Source: a virus. Taken from it: 39,877 bases of DNA. Within the stretch, counting starts at the first letter, position 1. Every line of letters begins with the position of its first letter. The notes under the pieces are model-generated. The model was not told the DNA's origin and searched no databases. It saw only the letters and a program-made list of their open reading frames with translations. Positions 1-6,698 of this stretch are shown piece by piece. The position numbers and the translations under genes were made by a program. The stretch covers positions 1 to 39,877 of the IMG/VR virus record IMGVR_UViG_3300035670_000549, one strand, 5' to 3'.

Positions 1-126
1 AGTGGTGGTGAATTTCTTCCGTCTGTAGCATCAGGAGGAAGTGCTACATATTTCTGTGATTACTGGTATACATCATTACCGGCAAGTGGTGAGTCTTTAC
101 GCACCCTCCTGGTCGGCGGTGCTGCG
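1..126 (+). repeat. 126-bp direct repeat, left copy (matches 39599-39724)
   Basis: Bases 1-126 are identical to 39599-39724 and in the same reading frame. The segment encodes the constant part of the lectin-like domain just upstream of the variable codons. It contains many adenines that are unchanged between copies, so it lies outside the mutagenised region. The window begins inside this repeat, which suggests that an assembly or extraction boundary fell on it. Confidence 0.95.
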
Positions 127-225
127 GCTCATGGCGCGTATGGCGGTCTCGGTTATGCGTATGCGTATTATTCGCCTGCGTCTACGTATGCGTCTTTCGG
201 GTCTCGCCTTTGCTTTTTACCGTAG
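1..225 (+). CDS. C-terminal fragment of a DGR-variable lectin-like receptor-binding protein (5' end outside window)
   Basis: The frame is open from base 1 (AGT GGT GGT GAA) to TAG at 223-225, giving 74 residues. Residues 1-42 are identical to residues 354-395 of the 428-aa protein at 38540-39826. The next 23 codons are heavily substituted but indel-free. A conserved SFGSRLCF tail follows, then LP and stop instead of MGA. This is the C-terminal end of a C-type-lectin-fold DGR target, presumably a phage receptor-binding protein. It lacks the tandem hairpins that follow the other copy. It could be the end of a second target gene or a partly duplicated relic. The missing 5' end prevents a decision. 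Confidence 0.7.
   Translation, partial: SGGEFLPSVASGGSATYFCDYWYTSLPASGESLRTLLVGGAAAHGAYGGLGYAYAYYSPASTYASFGSRLCFLP
127..216 (+). other. DGR variable repeat (VR), left copy
   Basis: Codons 127-195 align one-to-one with 39725-39793. They differ at 21 nucleotides: 14 first, 5 second and 2 third codon positions, with no indels. Bases 196-216 (TTCGGGTCTCGCCTTTGCTT plus T) are identical again, the expected place for the 3' initiation-of-homing sequence. At 13 of the 21 sites neither copy carries A. This fits independent adenine mutagenesis of both copies from an unseen template rather than one copy being the template of the other. Confidence 0.75.
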
Positions 226-261
226 CACGAAACACGGACAAAACGAAAACGAAAAATAATT

Positions 262-891
262 ATGAAAACAATATCAAACATACCTTTTCCTGTTTCCGCT
301 AAATGGAACGAATATCAGACGGTTTTGTACTCGAATCAAACTTCATTCACAAATGAAGATGGCGAAACGATGTACGAGGCTGACATGACAATAGTAGGTG
401 AAATGCCTGTGATTGAAGTTAAGCAATCAGTCATACCCGGATTCATCCTTTGCTCAATCTCTGATTATTTCAAGATCAACAAAAAACTGTCAGATTTGAA
501 AAGCTATCAGATCGGCAAAGCAACTGAAAGAGTAAGCGGAGTTAATCCACGGGCTGCAAAAACAAATGTTCAAATTGATGAGGAAGGAAACGAAAGCTAT
601 GAAGCAAAAATAGTTTTCAAAGTTTCAAGTCAGAACCTGATTGATTACCCCGAAATCTTTGAAGGATTCGAGGTAGTTCAAAACTTTGTACCTGTTGATG
701 CACCACTTGACTTTGTTGAGTTGATGAATATCGACAGCGACACGATGCTATGGATAGCACAACACTGCATTAGGCTTCATGTCAGCTTTGATGGGCTGGT
801 GGTAAGTTTGCCGTTAGCTTATCTTGACGCTGTACCGGAAGATGTGATTAAGGCTATGAATGACTTGGGTGTAACCGTAATCTTTGAGTAA
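262..891 (+). CDS. Hypothetical protein, 209 aa
   Basis: I do not recognise this 209-residue soluble protein. It has no signal peptide or membrane helix. The N-terminal half is rich in beta-strand-like stretches, and the C-terminal part (LAYLDAVPEDVIKAMNDLGV, about residues 185-204) looks helical. The ATG follows an A-rich leader after the truncated receptor gene. Its TAA overlaps the ATG of the next small gene (TAATG), so it leads the lysis-side operon. From its place between the tail-fibre fragment and the lysis genes it may be a virion-associated or fibre accessory protein, but that is positional inference only. Confidence 0.75.
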   Translation: MKTISNIPFPVSAKWNEYQTVLYSNQTSFTNEDGETMYEADMTIVGEMPVIEVKQSVIPGFILCSISDYFKINKKLSDLKSYQIGKATERVSGVNPRAAKTNVQIDEEGNESYEAKIVFKVSSQNLIDYPEIFEGFEVVQNFVPVDAPLDFVELMNIDSDTMLWIAQHCIRLHVSFDGLVVSLPLAYLDAVPEDVIKAMNDLGVTVIFE

Positions 892-1058
892 TGAAATTGA
901 CAAAAGGAAAATACTTGGTGGTTAAGCACAACGGACAGTTAAAGCGGGTTAAAATGATTGACAAAGGCGATGCTGTGATCTTTCCGGCAACCGGATCAGA
1001 GGTGATGGAAAAGACGCTGAGTAAGTTGACCAAAGACGAAAAGGATAAATTAAAATGA
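891..1058 (+). CDS. Small basic hypothetical protein, 55 aa
   Basis: A 55-codon gene fills the space between two longer genes. Its ATG shares the last A of the upstream TAA, and its TGA overlaps the next ATG (ATGA). Such coupling at both ends is good evidence that it is real. The product begins MKLTKGKYLVVKHNGQLKRV and ends in a lysine-rich helix. The N-terminal half looks like a small beta domain. No function recognised. Confidence 0.65.
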   Translation: MKLTKGKYLVVKHNGQLKRVKMIDKGDAVIFPATGSEVMEKTLSKLTKDEKDKLK

Positions 1059-1684
1059 TCCTGCGATATGTCATATGGCTCATCGTAATTCAGTTGTTTT
1101 ACGGCTTTTTAGGGAACATTTTTTTGTTCTGGATAGCTTTTATGTTTCGTGATAAGATACGCCGGAAAAACAAGCCTAAATTACTTTGGGGGTTATTGCA
1201 TGACGGTTGCGACTACGGAGATGAATTTTTCCTCAAAAAATACAAGAATAAAAAGAACTTTTGGACTGCATGGAATTGGGCGTTTAGAAATCCTTTGCAC
1301 AATTTTTATTACAGCCATAAAATCATTGGCCCGCATACCGATTTTAAGGGTTACGCTACAATTCAAAGCAATAGATCGGATTCCGGTAAAGCATGGAGAA
1401 CATTGCTCACCAACGATAATAATGGAATTTTTGCCCACAAATACGGCAAATGGATAAACACCGATGCATCAATTTTAGGTAAACAAAAAATTACTTTTAG
1501 CATAAACGGAAAGCGATACTTTCGATATTCCGGTGCAAAACCTGTCAGACTATGGAAAAAACTTTGGTACATATGTGAGTACAAATTCGGCTTTGAAAAC
1601 TCAAACTGGGCAATTCAATTTCATCCATTTGAGTTCAAACGATTGAACGCGAGAAAAATTAACTATACAAAAATTCATTTATAA
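1055..1684 (+). CDS. Phage membrane-anchored protein of unknown function, 209 aa
   Basis: Residues 1-30 form a strongly hydrophobic N-terminal helix followed by positive charges (FRDKIRRKNK), so the protein is probably anchored with its C-terminus in the cytoplasm. The body is rich in Trp, Tyr, Phe and Lys and contains HDGCDYGDEFF and FRNPLHNFYY. The architecture resembles the uncharacterised phage DUF7338-type proteins seen near lysis genes, but I am not certain of that assignment. It overlaps the upstream gene by 4 nt and is 3 nt from the next one. Confidence 0.75.
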   Translation: MILRYVIWLIVIQLFYGFLGNIFLFWIAFMFRDKIRRKNKPKLLWGLLHDGCDYGDEFFLKKYKNKKNFWTAWNWAFRNPLHNFYYSHKIIGPHTDFKGYATIQSNRSDSGKAWRTLLTNDNNGIFAHKYGKWINTDASILGKQKITFSINGKRYFRYSGAKPVRLWKKLWYICEYKFGFENSNWAIQFHPFEFKRLNARKINYTKIHL

Positions 1685-1687
1685 ATT

Positions 1688-2029
1688 ATGGACGCTATGA
1701 GTGAAAAGGATTTCATCAAAAAGTTGTGGCAATCAGTCGCCGCCGGAGTTCTGATAATGATTATCACATCTGTTGCTACATCTGTATTGACCGCAAGACA
1801 AACGGACGAACGTAGCAAACGAAACGAAGAAAATATAATGGTATTGCAGGAAACAACGGTTAAAAAAGGCGATGACAACGGAATACATCAAACGCTCATA
1901 GATCAGATTCAAAAGAATGAAAGTAAAATACAGTCAATCGAAAAAGAACAGGACGAAAATTTCAAATACCTGATCGACAAACTTGATAAGATCAATCAAA
2001 ACATTTTGGAGTTGCACCAAAAGAAATGA
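1688..2029 (+). CDS. Membrane protein with coiled coil, holin/lysis-accessory candidate, 113 aa
   Basis: One transmembrane helix (about residues 14-35, VAAGVLIMIITSVATSVL) follows a short N-terminus. About 75 residues of charged, heptad-like coiled coil come after it (QTLIDQIQKNESKIQSIEKE onward). A single membrane helix plus coiled coil directly before an endolysin suggests a holin, antiholin or spanin-like role. The topology alone cannot separate these. The start MDAMSEKD is chosen because it directly follows the previous stop. MSEKD at 1697 is an alternative. Confidence 0.7.
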   Translation: MDAMSEKDFIKKLWQSVAAGVLIMIITSVATSVLTARQTDERSKRNEENIMVLQETTVKKGDDNGIHQTLIDQIQKNESKIQSIEKEQDENFKYLIDKLDKINQNILELHQKK

Positions 2030-2030
2030 T

Positions 2031-2519
2031 ATGAAGCCCGAAGAATACATAACCCGATACCTCCAGATATGCCAACAGATTGAAAAAGATACGAAAATAC
2101 CGGCACTTGCAATTTTAGCACAAGTTGCCCTAGAAACCGGATGGATGAAATACGCTCCAGGATTCAATTTTTTCGGAATGAAGGCGGTTAAAGGACGTCC
2201 TCATCAACTTTTGCAGACCATTGAATACTCAAAAAAGCCCAAAATTCAGGTTTACAAAATAATAAAATCTGTATATAACGAAAAAACAGGACTTTATAGG
2301 ATTGTTTGTTTAGATTATTTTCGTAAATTTGAAAACGAAACAGAGGCGTTCTCGGAATATACAAAAATGTTGCTGAACAAAAGGTATCTGCCTTCATTAC
2401 GTTGGCACTATTCACCGCTAAGATACCTGATAGCAAATTGGCGGGCAGGATACGCAACTGATCCGAAGTACGCTAAGAAAATGGCCGCAATGTTAAACAG
2501 CATAAAACGAAGGCTATGA
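2031..2519 (+). CDS. Endolysin, GH73-like glucosaminidase (FlgJ-type), 162 aa
   Basis: This should cleave the glycan strands of host peptidoglycan during lysis. The family signature is clear: residues 24-37 (PALAILAQVALETG) carry the catalytic-type Glu (E35 in ALETGW), followed by NFFGMKAVKGRP (46-57), as in FlgJ and other GH73/glucosaminidase domains. At 162 aa it is essentially one catalytic domain without a wall-binding module or signal peptide, so it needs a holin for release. I use ATG 2031 (MKPEEY), just after the upstream stop. A longer in-frame extension to 1983 would overlap the previous gene and lacks homology-like character. Confidence 0.85.
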   Translation: MKPEEYITRYLQICQQIEKDTKIPALAILAQVALETGWMKYAPGFNFFGMKAVKGRPHQLLQTIEYSKKPKIQVYKIIKSVYNEKTGLYRIVCLDYFRKFENETEAFSEYTKMLLNKRYLPSLRWHYSPLRYLIANWRAGYATDPKYAKKMAAMLNSIKRRL

Positions 2520-2656
2520 ATATCCAAATTACCGACCTCCAACTTTTCGCAGCAATTCTTTATAGTTCAGTATTTGCGCTGATAGTTTTCCATGCCGTAA
2601 TTCTTGCATACCGACAGGCGAAACAAAACCAACACAAAATAAATAAATATGAGTAA
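2516..2656 (+). CDS. Small single-pass membrane protein, 46 aa
   Basis: The ATG overlaps the endolysin stop (ATGA) and the gene ends 8 nt into the next one. The product begins MNIQITDLQLFAAILYSSVF. One hydrophobic helix (about residues 9-31) is followed by a basic, Gln-rich tail (YRQAKQNQHKINKYE). Size, topology and the place directly after an endolysin fit a lysis accessory protein (small holin or i-spanin-like). There is no family-level evidence. Confidence 0.65.
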   Translation: MNIQITDLQLFAAILYSSVFALIVFHAVILAYRQAKQNQHKINKYE

Positions 2657-3128
2657 CGAAGACATTGTAAAAGATTGTTTGAAAAAGAACATTATGCCAG
2701 GTCGCAGGACTTTGGTAAAACTCTATGGTGTAAACCAATACAGAGCGGTTAAAATCGCTGATATGCTACGAGGAAGGATACCAATACATGAAACCGAAAC
2801 GATGCCGAAAAACGGCGTTAAAATGCTTTTGCCGGAAGAACCGATAGCTATTCCGATGCCTGTTAAAAAAGGATTGTCGATTGATCAGATCCGTGCAAAA
2901 CATGACACGCATTTTATCATTGCACAAGCAGCCGCAAGAATTGAAAAGGATATGTTTTTTACAAATTCTGATTTTGTGGCTATGTGCAGTTTTCCCGGAA
3001 ACTCAGGTTATAGGGATACACTCGAAAACTCCGACTTTGATAAATACAAAGGAAAAGCCGGAGGTATGATTTATTGGGGCCATCCCGATTCAATAAAACA
3101 ACTTAAAACGGAAGGAGTATTAAGATGA
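2649..3128 (+). CDS. Helix-turn-helix-like phage protein, 159 aa
   Basis: Residues 18-42 (GRRTLVKLYGVNQYRAVKIADMLRG) read as a helix-turn-helix of the kind that selects DNA by a second helix, so DNA binding is plausible. The middle is Pro-rich (PEEPIAIPMPVKK). The C-terminal part (SIDQIRAKHDTHFIIAQAAARIEKDMFF onward) is an unrecognised domain. The gene overlaps the metallophosphoesterase start by 4 nt. The partner's N-terminus contains a similar DEIRSRH motif (here DQIRAKH), so the two may be functionally linked. Confidence 0.7.
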   Translation: MSNEDIVKDCLKKNIMPGRRTLVKLYGVNQYRAVKIADMLRGRIPIHETETMPKNGVKMLLPEEPIAIPMPVKKGLSIDQIRAKHDTHFIIAQAAARIEKDMFFTNSDFVAMCSFPGNSGYRDTLENSDFDKYKGKAGGMIYWGHPDSIKQLKTEGVLR

Positions 3129-4195
3129 ACGGATTTTCAAGTGATGAAATAAGATCACGACACTCAGAAGAAATTGAAGAACTGCATAAGCAGTTGGACG
3201 ATAAGGATAGGATTCTTTCGACCTATCGCGCTGAACATGGAAAACTGGAAGTGTTTTTTAAACGTGTTATTGACAGCATCAAACCGATTATGCCTTTCGA
3301 TTCGGTGTATGAAAGGATGCAAAAACCATCTTCGGTATCATCTGAAATCGGGGCTGTTTTCCATGTTACAGATAGCCATATGGGAGCTGTTCAGGAATCA
3401 GATGAGATCGAACAATTCAATGAATTTAACCCTGATATTTGCGATGCCAGAAATATCGCATTTGTCAGGCGTGGTATTGATTGGGTAAATCTTCACAGAA
3501 CATCATATCACGTTAAAAACATTCACCTGATTTTAACAGGGGACTTGATAAGCGGAGATATTCACGATGAACTTCGGGTAACAAATGCTTTCCCTGTTCC
3601 TGAACAGGTCGTAAGAGCCGCTCAGATTCATGCAAAGCAGATTGCTTTACTTGCACCGCATTGTGAACAGTTGAACGTGCATTTCATTTCCGAGGACAAT
3701 CACAGCAGGTTAACAAAGAAACCGCAAGCAAAGGAAGCCGGGAAAAACAGCTATAATTACCTGGTCGGGAAAATGATTGAAATTTACGTTCAGAATATTA
3801 AAAACGTGAATTTCAACCTGTATGCCATGCATGAGAAAGTGATTCAGGTCGAGAACCGGAACTATCTAATCAAACACGGACACGGAATAAAAGCCTGGAT
3901 GGGGATTCCTTTCTACGGAATTGAACGCAGTATTGCCCGGGAATCAACCGCCAGGCAAAACATCATAATGGATGACATACAGCGAGCAAAAGACATCGGA
4001 TTCCATAAGATTGTCATGGGCCACTTTCATACACCTATGGACCACTGGCTGTATTCAATCGGTGGATCAGTTCAGGGGACGGATGCTTATGATCATTCTG
4101 CAGGCCGGTATTCTCCGCCAACACAATCGGCTTGGCTTGTTCACCCAAAATACGGAGAGTTTAACCGGATAAATTTTAACCTGAAACATATTTGA
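3125..4195 (+). CDS. Calcineurin-like metallophosphoesterase, 356 aa
   Basis: This is a predicted metal-dependent phosphoesterase acting on a nucleic acid or nucleotide. Family motifs appear in order: DSH (VTDSHMG, about residue 83), GDL (ILTGDLISGD, about 140), a D-N-H motif (ISEDNHSRL, about 190) and two His motifs (IKHGHG about 249; VMGHFHTP about 300). An N-terminal coiled coil (residues 8-40, EIEELHKQLDDKDRIL) precedes the catalytic domain and could mediate oligomerisation. It is translationally coupled to the helix-turn-helix-like gene upstream (ATGA-type overlap). Its substrate cannot be told from sequence. Repair nuclease activity is possible. Confidence 0.85.
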   Translation: MNGFSSDEIRSRHSEEIEELHKQLDDKDRILSTYRAEHGKLEVFFKRVIDSIKPIMPFDSVYERMQKPSSVSSEIGAVFHVTDSHMGAVQESDEIEQFNEFNPDICDARNIAFVRRGIDWVNLHRTSYHVKNIHLILTGDLISGDIHDELRVTNAFPVPEQVVRAAQIHAKQIALLAPHCEQLNVHFISEDNHSRLTKKPQAKEAGKNSYNYLVGKMIEIYVQNIKNVNFNLYAMHEKVIQVENRNYLIKHGHGIKAWMGIPFYGIERSIARESTARQNIIMDDIQRAKDIGFHKIVMGHFHTPMDHWLYSIGGSVQGTDAYDHSAGRYSPPTQSAWLVHPKYGEFNRINFNLKHI

Positions 4196-4431
4196 TGAAA
4201 AAAATTTGGTCATGGCTCGATGGAAAAAAACTGCTTATTGGAACAGCCATACGTTTTGCGGGGATGGGAGTGTCGGCTTTTTTTCCTCACCTGATGACAC
4301 AGGAGCAGGTAACGTTTGTCATAACTATTGGCGATGTGATCGCAGGGGTTGGAGGTTTACACAAACTGGCAAAAACCGAAACAGCCAAAAACATGACCAA
4401 AAATTTTACAACAAATCGGAACAAGAAATAA
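4195..4431 (+). CDS. Two-helix membrane protein, holin candidate, 78 aa
   Basis: Two hydrophobic segments are visible: about residues 13-32 (LLIGTAIRFAGMGVSAFFPH) and 38-55 (QVTFVITIGDVIAGVGGL), followed by a basic tail (TKNFTTNRNKK). Short length, two membrane spans and a charged C-terminus match the class II holin layout. I take ATG 4195, which overlaps the upstream TGA. A TTG one codon earlier is also in frame. Confidence 0.7.
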   Translation: MKKIWSWLDGKKLLIGTAIRFAGMGVSAFFPHLMTQEQVTFVITIGDVIAGVGGLHKLAKTETAKNMTKNFTTNRNKK

Positions 4432-4486
4432 AATCTTTGCTTAAATTTGAAACGAATTATTCTATAAACATTAAAAACTTTGCAAC

Positions 4487-4750
4487 ATGGATGAAGAAAA
4501 AAAAGGAACTGAAAACATAGAGGCAGTATTAACATTCTGTCTTGAACTTGGATTGAAGGTTGCCGATGATCTTGAAGATGGTAAAATATCAACAGGTGAG
4601 GCAGTTTCACTTGCTTTGCAGATACCAAAAGCAATATCAACCGGTAAAAAAATAAAGGAAGCTATTGCGGAAGCAAAAGACATTGATCCCGATGAATTGA
4701 CGAAAATATTGTCGCTTATCGTTGAAAAGCTGAATATTAAAATAGAATAG
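4487..4750 (+). CDS. Acidic helical hypothetical protein, 87 aa
   Basis: This small acidic protein, probably all-helical, begins MDEEKKGTENIEAVLTFCLE and contains ALQIPKAISTGKKIKEAI. No family recognised. It sits alone between a 55-nt gap and the terminator at 4790, so it is the last gene of the lysis-side transcript. A TAAATTTG match to the Bacteroidota -7 box at 4442-4449 lies 38 nt upstream but has no matching -33 element. Confidence 0.65.
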   Translation: MDEEKKGTENIEAVLTFCLELGLKVADDLEDGKISTGEAVSLALQIPKAISTGKKIKEAIAEAKDIDPDELTKILSLIVEKLNIKIE

Positions 4751-4789
4751 TACAGTGTTTTTTCATAGGTTTGGTTTGATTGGTTTTAA

Positions 4790-4817
4790 AGGGGCGTTAT
4801 TGAACGCCTCTTTTTTT
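4790..4817 (+). terminator. Intrinsic terminator closing the lysis-side operon
   Basis: A 9-bp stem (AGGGGCGTT with AACGCCTCT, one G-U pair) closed by the loop ATTG is followed by a run of T. It lies 40 nt after the stop at 4750 and just before a promoter, so it separates two transcription units. Confidence 0.9.
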
Positions 4818-4847
4818 CACTTTTATCTAAAAATAATTATTAAAACA

Positions 4848-4884
4848 TTTGCACATTAGAAAGTTTTACACTATCTTTGGTGTA
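4848..4884 (+). promoter_or_regulatory. Bacteroidota-type promoter with dyad over the -7 box
   Basis: TTTG (4848-4851) and TATCTTTG (4872-4879) are 20 nt apart, matching the -33/-7 consensus. TACAC (4867-4871) and GTGTA (4880-4884) form an inverted repeat that brackets the -7 box, a plausible operator. It drives the small-gene cluster starting at 4905. Confidence 0.8.
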
Positions 4885-4904
4885 TAATTTAAAACAAAAC
4901 AGAG

Positions 4905-5117
4905 ATGAAAGCAACAGATTTAAAAAAAGGTACAAAAATACAAGGCGCAAATGGCCGTATTTTTGAAATCGAAAAAGTAACTGAAAAAAGAATAAGCTGG
5001 TTTGTTGGATTTTCTTTTAAAGGTGGAAATGGCGTTAATACAATGAAAATGACATGGGCAAGTATCAAACAAGCTCAATACTGGATTGACAATGGTGAAT
5101 GGAACATTTTAAATTGA
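4905..5117 (+). CDS. Small hypothetical protein, 70 aa
   Basis: First gene behind the promoter at 4848, so probably strongly and early expressed. The 70-aa product is basic and mostly beta-like (GTKIQGANGRIFEIEKVTEK), with a Trp-containing C-terminus (MTWASIKQAQYWIDNGEWNI). The pattern suggests a small single-domain protein of the type that modulates host functions. No family recognised. Confidence 0.7.
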   Translation: MKATDLKKGTKIQGANGRIFEIEKVTEKRISWFVGFSFKGGNGVNTMKMTWASIKQAQYWIDNGEWNILN

Positions 5118-5156
5118 ATATTAACTGCTGACCTATCGGCATGACGGGGAAACACT

Positions 5157-5267
5157 ATGAAATCACCACAGAAAAAACAGCAAGAAGATCAAATCATTGA
5201 CTTTCTTTTTTGGGCAACTATTTTTGTTGCCGCAGTAATCTTAGTAGAAATCCTTTTAAATGCTTAA
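5157..5267 (+). CDS. Very small single-pass membrane protein, 36 aa
   Basis: The reading frame begins MKSPQKKQQEDQIIDFLFWA and continues through IFVAAVILVEILLNA. A charged N-terminus is followed by one membrane helix (about residues 15-34). It lies in the 150-nt interval between two genes and ends 2 nt before the next ATG. Phage micro-proteins of this form often target the host inner membrane. The call rests on spacing and composition only. Confidence 0.5.
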   Translation: MKSPQKKQQEDQIIDFLFWATIFVAAVILVEILLNA

Positions 5268-5269
5268 TC

Positions 5270-5464
5270 ATGGCACAGAACTACACATCAAATTGGACTG
5301 CCGAAGATCGCTATGAAGGTCGGCAGGAGGCTTTAAAACAGCTCGAAAAGATCAAGGAAAGACGCAAAGGAAAAAAGTTTAAACTCATCCCGCATCCGAC
5401 AGCCCCGCACGGATTTATTGAATTAGAGGTTAAACCAAAAACAAAAAGGAATGAGAACGTTTAA
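5270..5464 (+). CDS. Small basic hypothetical protein, 64 aa
   Basis: Start ATG 5270 (MAQNYTSNW) is chosen because it lies 2 nt after the previous stop. An upstream in-frame extension overlaps the membrane micro-protein. The middle is a charged helix (EALKQLEKIKERRKGKKFKL) and the C-terminus is basic. The gene overlaps the next one by 14 nt. Function unknown. Confidence 0.65.
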   Translation: MAQNYTSNWTAEDRYEGRQEALKQLEKIKERRKGKKFKLIPHPTAPHGFIELEVKPKTKRNENV

Positions 5465-5729
5465 AACAAAAATAACAGGATGTGGATCAGATAAAGCGTT
5501 CACGTTTGAGTGCTATGAAAACACACACCAAATAAATATTGGTGACAAATTCTTGTTTTTCTTTGGAAACATTGCTGATGTTCAGGTTTGTGATTCACAA
5601 ATAATGAAAAGTGAAATCAACAAACACGACAGACCTGAGCAAACTGATTGTATTGATCTTGTTTGTAATTTCTGGAGAAATTGCTATAAGATCAAATCAA
5701 CTGACTTTGATTTAACAATTGTTGATTAA
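5451..5729 (+). CDS. Hypothetical protein, 92 aa, cysteine-containing
   Basis: A soluble 92-aa protein with five cysteines (for example ITGCGSDKAFTFECYENTH and TDCIDLVCNFWRNCYK). The cysteines do not form a clear zinc ribbon. Predicted mixed beta structure. It overlaps the previous gene by 14 nt and sits 6 nt before the next, so it belongs to the same polycistronic unit. Function unknown. Confidence 0.65.
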   Translation: MRTFKTKITGCGSDKAFTFECYENTHQINIGDKFLFFFGNIADVQVCDSQIMKSEINKHDRPEQTDCIDLVCNFWRNCYKIKSTDFDLTIVD

Positions 5730-5735
5730 AACAAA

Positions 5736-5993
5736 ATGAGAACAACGAAAGAACTGTTAATTCTGCTTCGGGATAAATTGCCGGAGTATATGCCACATAA
5801 ATCCGGAGGACTATGCGGAACTATAAATTTTATTAAAAAAGATATGATTATTTCATATGAAGAACATCTGTTGTTATTTGATTTTTTATTAAAAAACAAA
5901 CCATCTATAATTCCAATGGGGTATTATTGGTGGGAAGAAGGCAAACTTGAACCCCGCATTAATTGGTTAAACGAACAAATTGAAAAACTATGA
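5736..5993 (+). CDS. Hypothetical protein, 85 aa
   Basis: An 85-aa soluble protein. Its C-terminus (PMGYYWWEEGKLEPRINWLNEQIEKL) with a Tyr-Trp-Trp cluster and terminal amphipathic helix recurs in many phage and bacterial proteins of unknown function; I cannot name the family. It overlaps the next gene by 4 nt. Confidence 0.65.
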   Translation: MRTTKELLILLRDKLPEYMPHKSGGLCGTINFIKKDMIISYEEHLLLFDFLLKNKPSIIPMGYYWWEEGKLEPRINWLNEQIEKL

Positions 5994-6232
5994 ACATATT
6001 AATCTTAATCGCAATTATTGCCGGATCAATCGGATTGATTGTAACGGCAGTTTTCTTTCTCGCTTTGTATATCACGGATTTTACAGGCATTGATTTTTTT
6101 GATGTGCCGGAATTTAAAGATGACAGCGAAGAAATTAAATTTCTGAAAGAAAACGATATGTTTGATGACACAACGTTATTAATCACGAAAGATACGACTT
6201 ACATTAATAAACCATTTACAATAAAAAAATAG
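5990..6232 (+). CDS. Membrane-anchored acidic protein, 80 aa
   Basis: Residues 1-28 are a long hydrophobic helix (MNILILIAIIAGSIGLIVTA onward). An acidic soluble tail follows, with DFFDVPEFKDDSEEIKFLKE. There is no cleavage-site-like sequence after the helix, so it is an anchor rather than a signal peptide. ATGA overlap with the gene before. Possible host membrane target; function unknown. Confidence 0.65.
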   Translation: MNILILIAIIAGSIGLIVTAVFFLALYITDFTGIDFFDVPEFKDDSEEIKFLKENDMFDDTTLLITKDTTYINKPFTIKK

Positions 6233-6234
6233 CC

Positions 6235-6411
6235 ATGAATGATCCACAAGAAGCACCACTACATGAACCTATTGAATGTCCTGAATGCGGATCAGAAAAC
6301 TACTTTGTCGGAAAAACAAAGGTTTACACTATGAATTTTGACAAAACTAAAGGGACCTGGATCAAAGTTGATCGCTATATTTGTCGGAATTGTTTCTGTA
6401 AATTTGAATAA
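6235..6411 (+). CDS. Zinc-ribbon micro-protein, 58 aa
   Basis: A 58-aa product with CPECGS (residues 15-20) and CRNCFC (50-55): two CxxC knuckles about 35 residues apart, the spacing of a small zinc ribbon. It starts 2 nt after the previous stop and ends just before a promoter, so it closes this cluster. Nucleic-acid or protein binding is the usual role of such ribbons. Confidence 0.7.
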   Translation: MNDPQEAPLHEPIECPECGSENYFVGKTKVYTMNFDKTKGTWIKVDRYICRNCFCKFE

Positions 6412-6416
6412 ATTAA

Positions 6417-6450
6417 TTTGTTTTAATCAAATTTTGCACTATTTTTGGTG
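6417..6450 (+). promoter_or_regulatory. Bacteroidota-type promoter, near-copy of the one at 4848
   Basis: TTTG (6417-6420) and TATTTTTG (6440-6447) are 19 nt apart. The core CACTATTTTTGGTGTA differs from 4869-4884 by one base, including the CAC/GTG dyad around the -7 box. It drives the recombination and replication genes from 6471. The shared core suggests that one regulator controls both units. Confidence 0.8.
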
Positions 6451-6470
6451 TAAATTAAAAACTTAAAGAG

Positions 6471-6698
6471 ATGATAGAAATAAAGTATTTAGGCACAATT
6501 CTTTCTCCCGAAGAAATGGAGGAAGACATTAATAAAGAATGGCTAAAACATTCTGATTCCGATTTCTATAAAAAATTGGATAAGTATGATTTGCACGACT
6601 ACGAACGAGCATACAAATTTGGTGCATACAAAGCGATGTACAAAACATTATACAATAAAATTGAATTTTTAAACGACATCTTAAATTTACAAAAATGA
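6471..6698 (+). CDS. Hypothetical protein, 75 aa, upstream of recT
   Basis: A charged helical 75-aa protein (SPEEMEEDINKEWLKHSDSD and ERAYKFGAYKAMYKTLYNKI). It is the first gene behind the promoter at 6417 and overlaps the recT start by 4 nt. Small genes in this position in recombination operons often encode accessory or anti-host proteins. I recognise no family. Confidence 0.65.
   Translation: MIEIKYLGTILSPEEMEEDINKEWLKHSDSDFYKKLDKYDLHDYERAYKFGAYKAMYKTLYNKIEFLNDILNLQK

Noticed and set aside
1-126. Terminal repeat read as proof of a circular genome with overlapping ends
   Set aside because: The copies diverge right after 126 bp, and their downstream sequences differ completely (hairpins at 39817-39850 versus an A-rich leader at 226-261), so it is not a simple end overlap.
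127-216. Left copy as the DGR template repeat
   Set aside because: A template should have A at sites altered in the target. At 13 of 21 differing sites neither copy has A, and the left copy is followed by a 209-aa gene that is not a reverse transcriptase.
41-259. 72-codon frame overlapping the left variable repeat, and its twin at 39639-39854
   Set aside because: Both are out-of-frame shadows of the lectin-like C-terminus. The in-frame reading is conserved and explains the codon-phased differences.
4442-4449. TAAATTTG as a promoter for the gene at 4487
   Set aside because: No -33 TTTG at usable spacing and the motif is expected by chance in AT-rich sequence. Mentioned only under that gene.
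5118-5156. Possible tRNA-like or structured element in the gap
   Set aside because: No cloverleaf arms or terminal CCA. The stretch is short and without convincing dyads.
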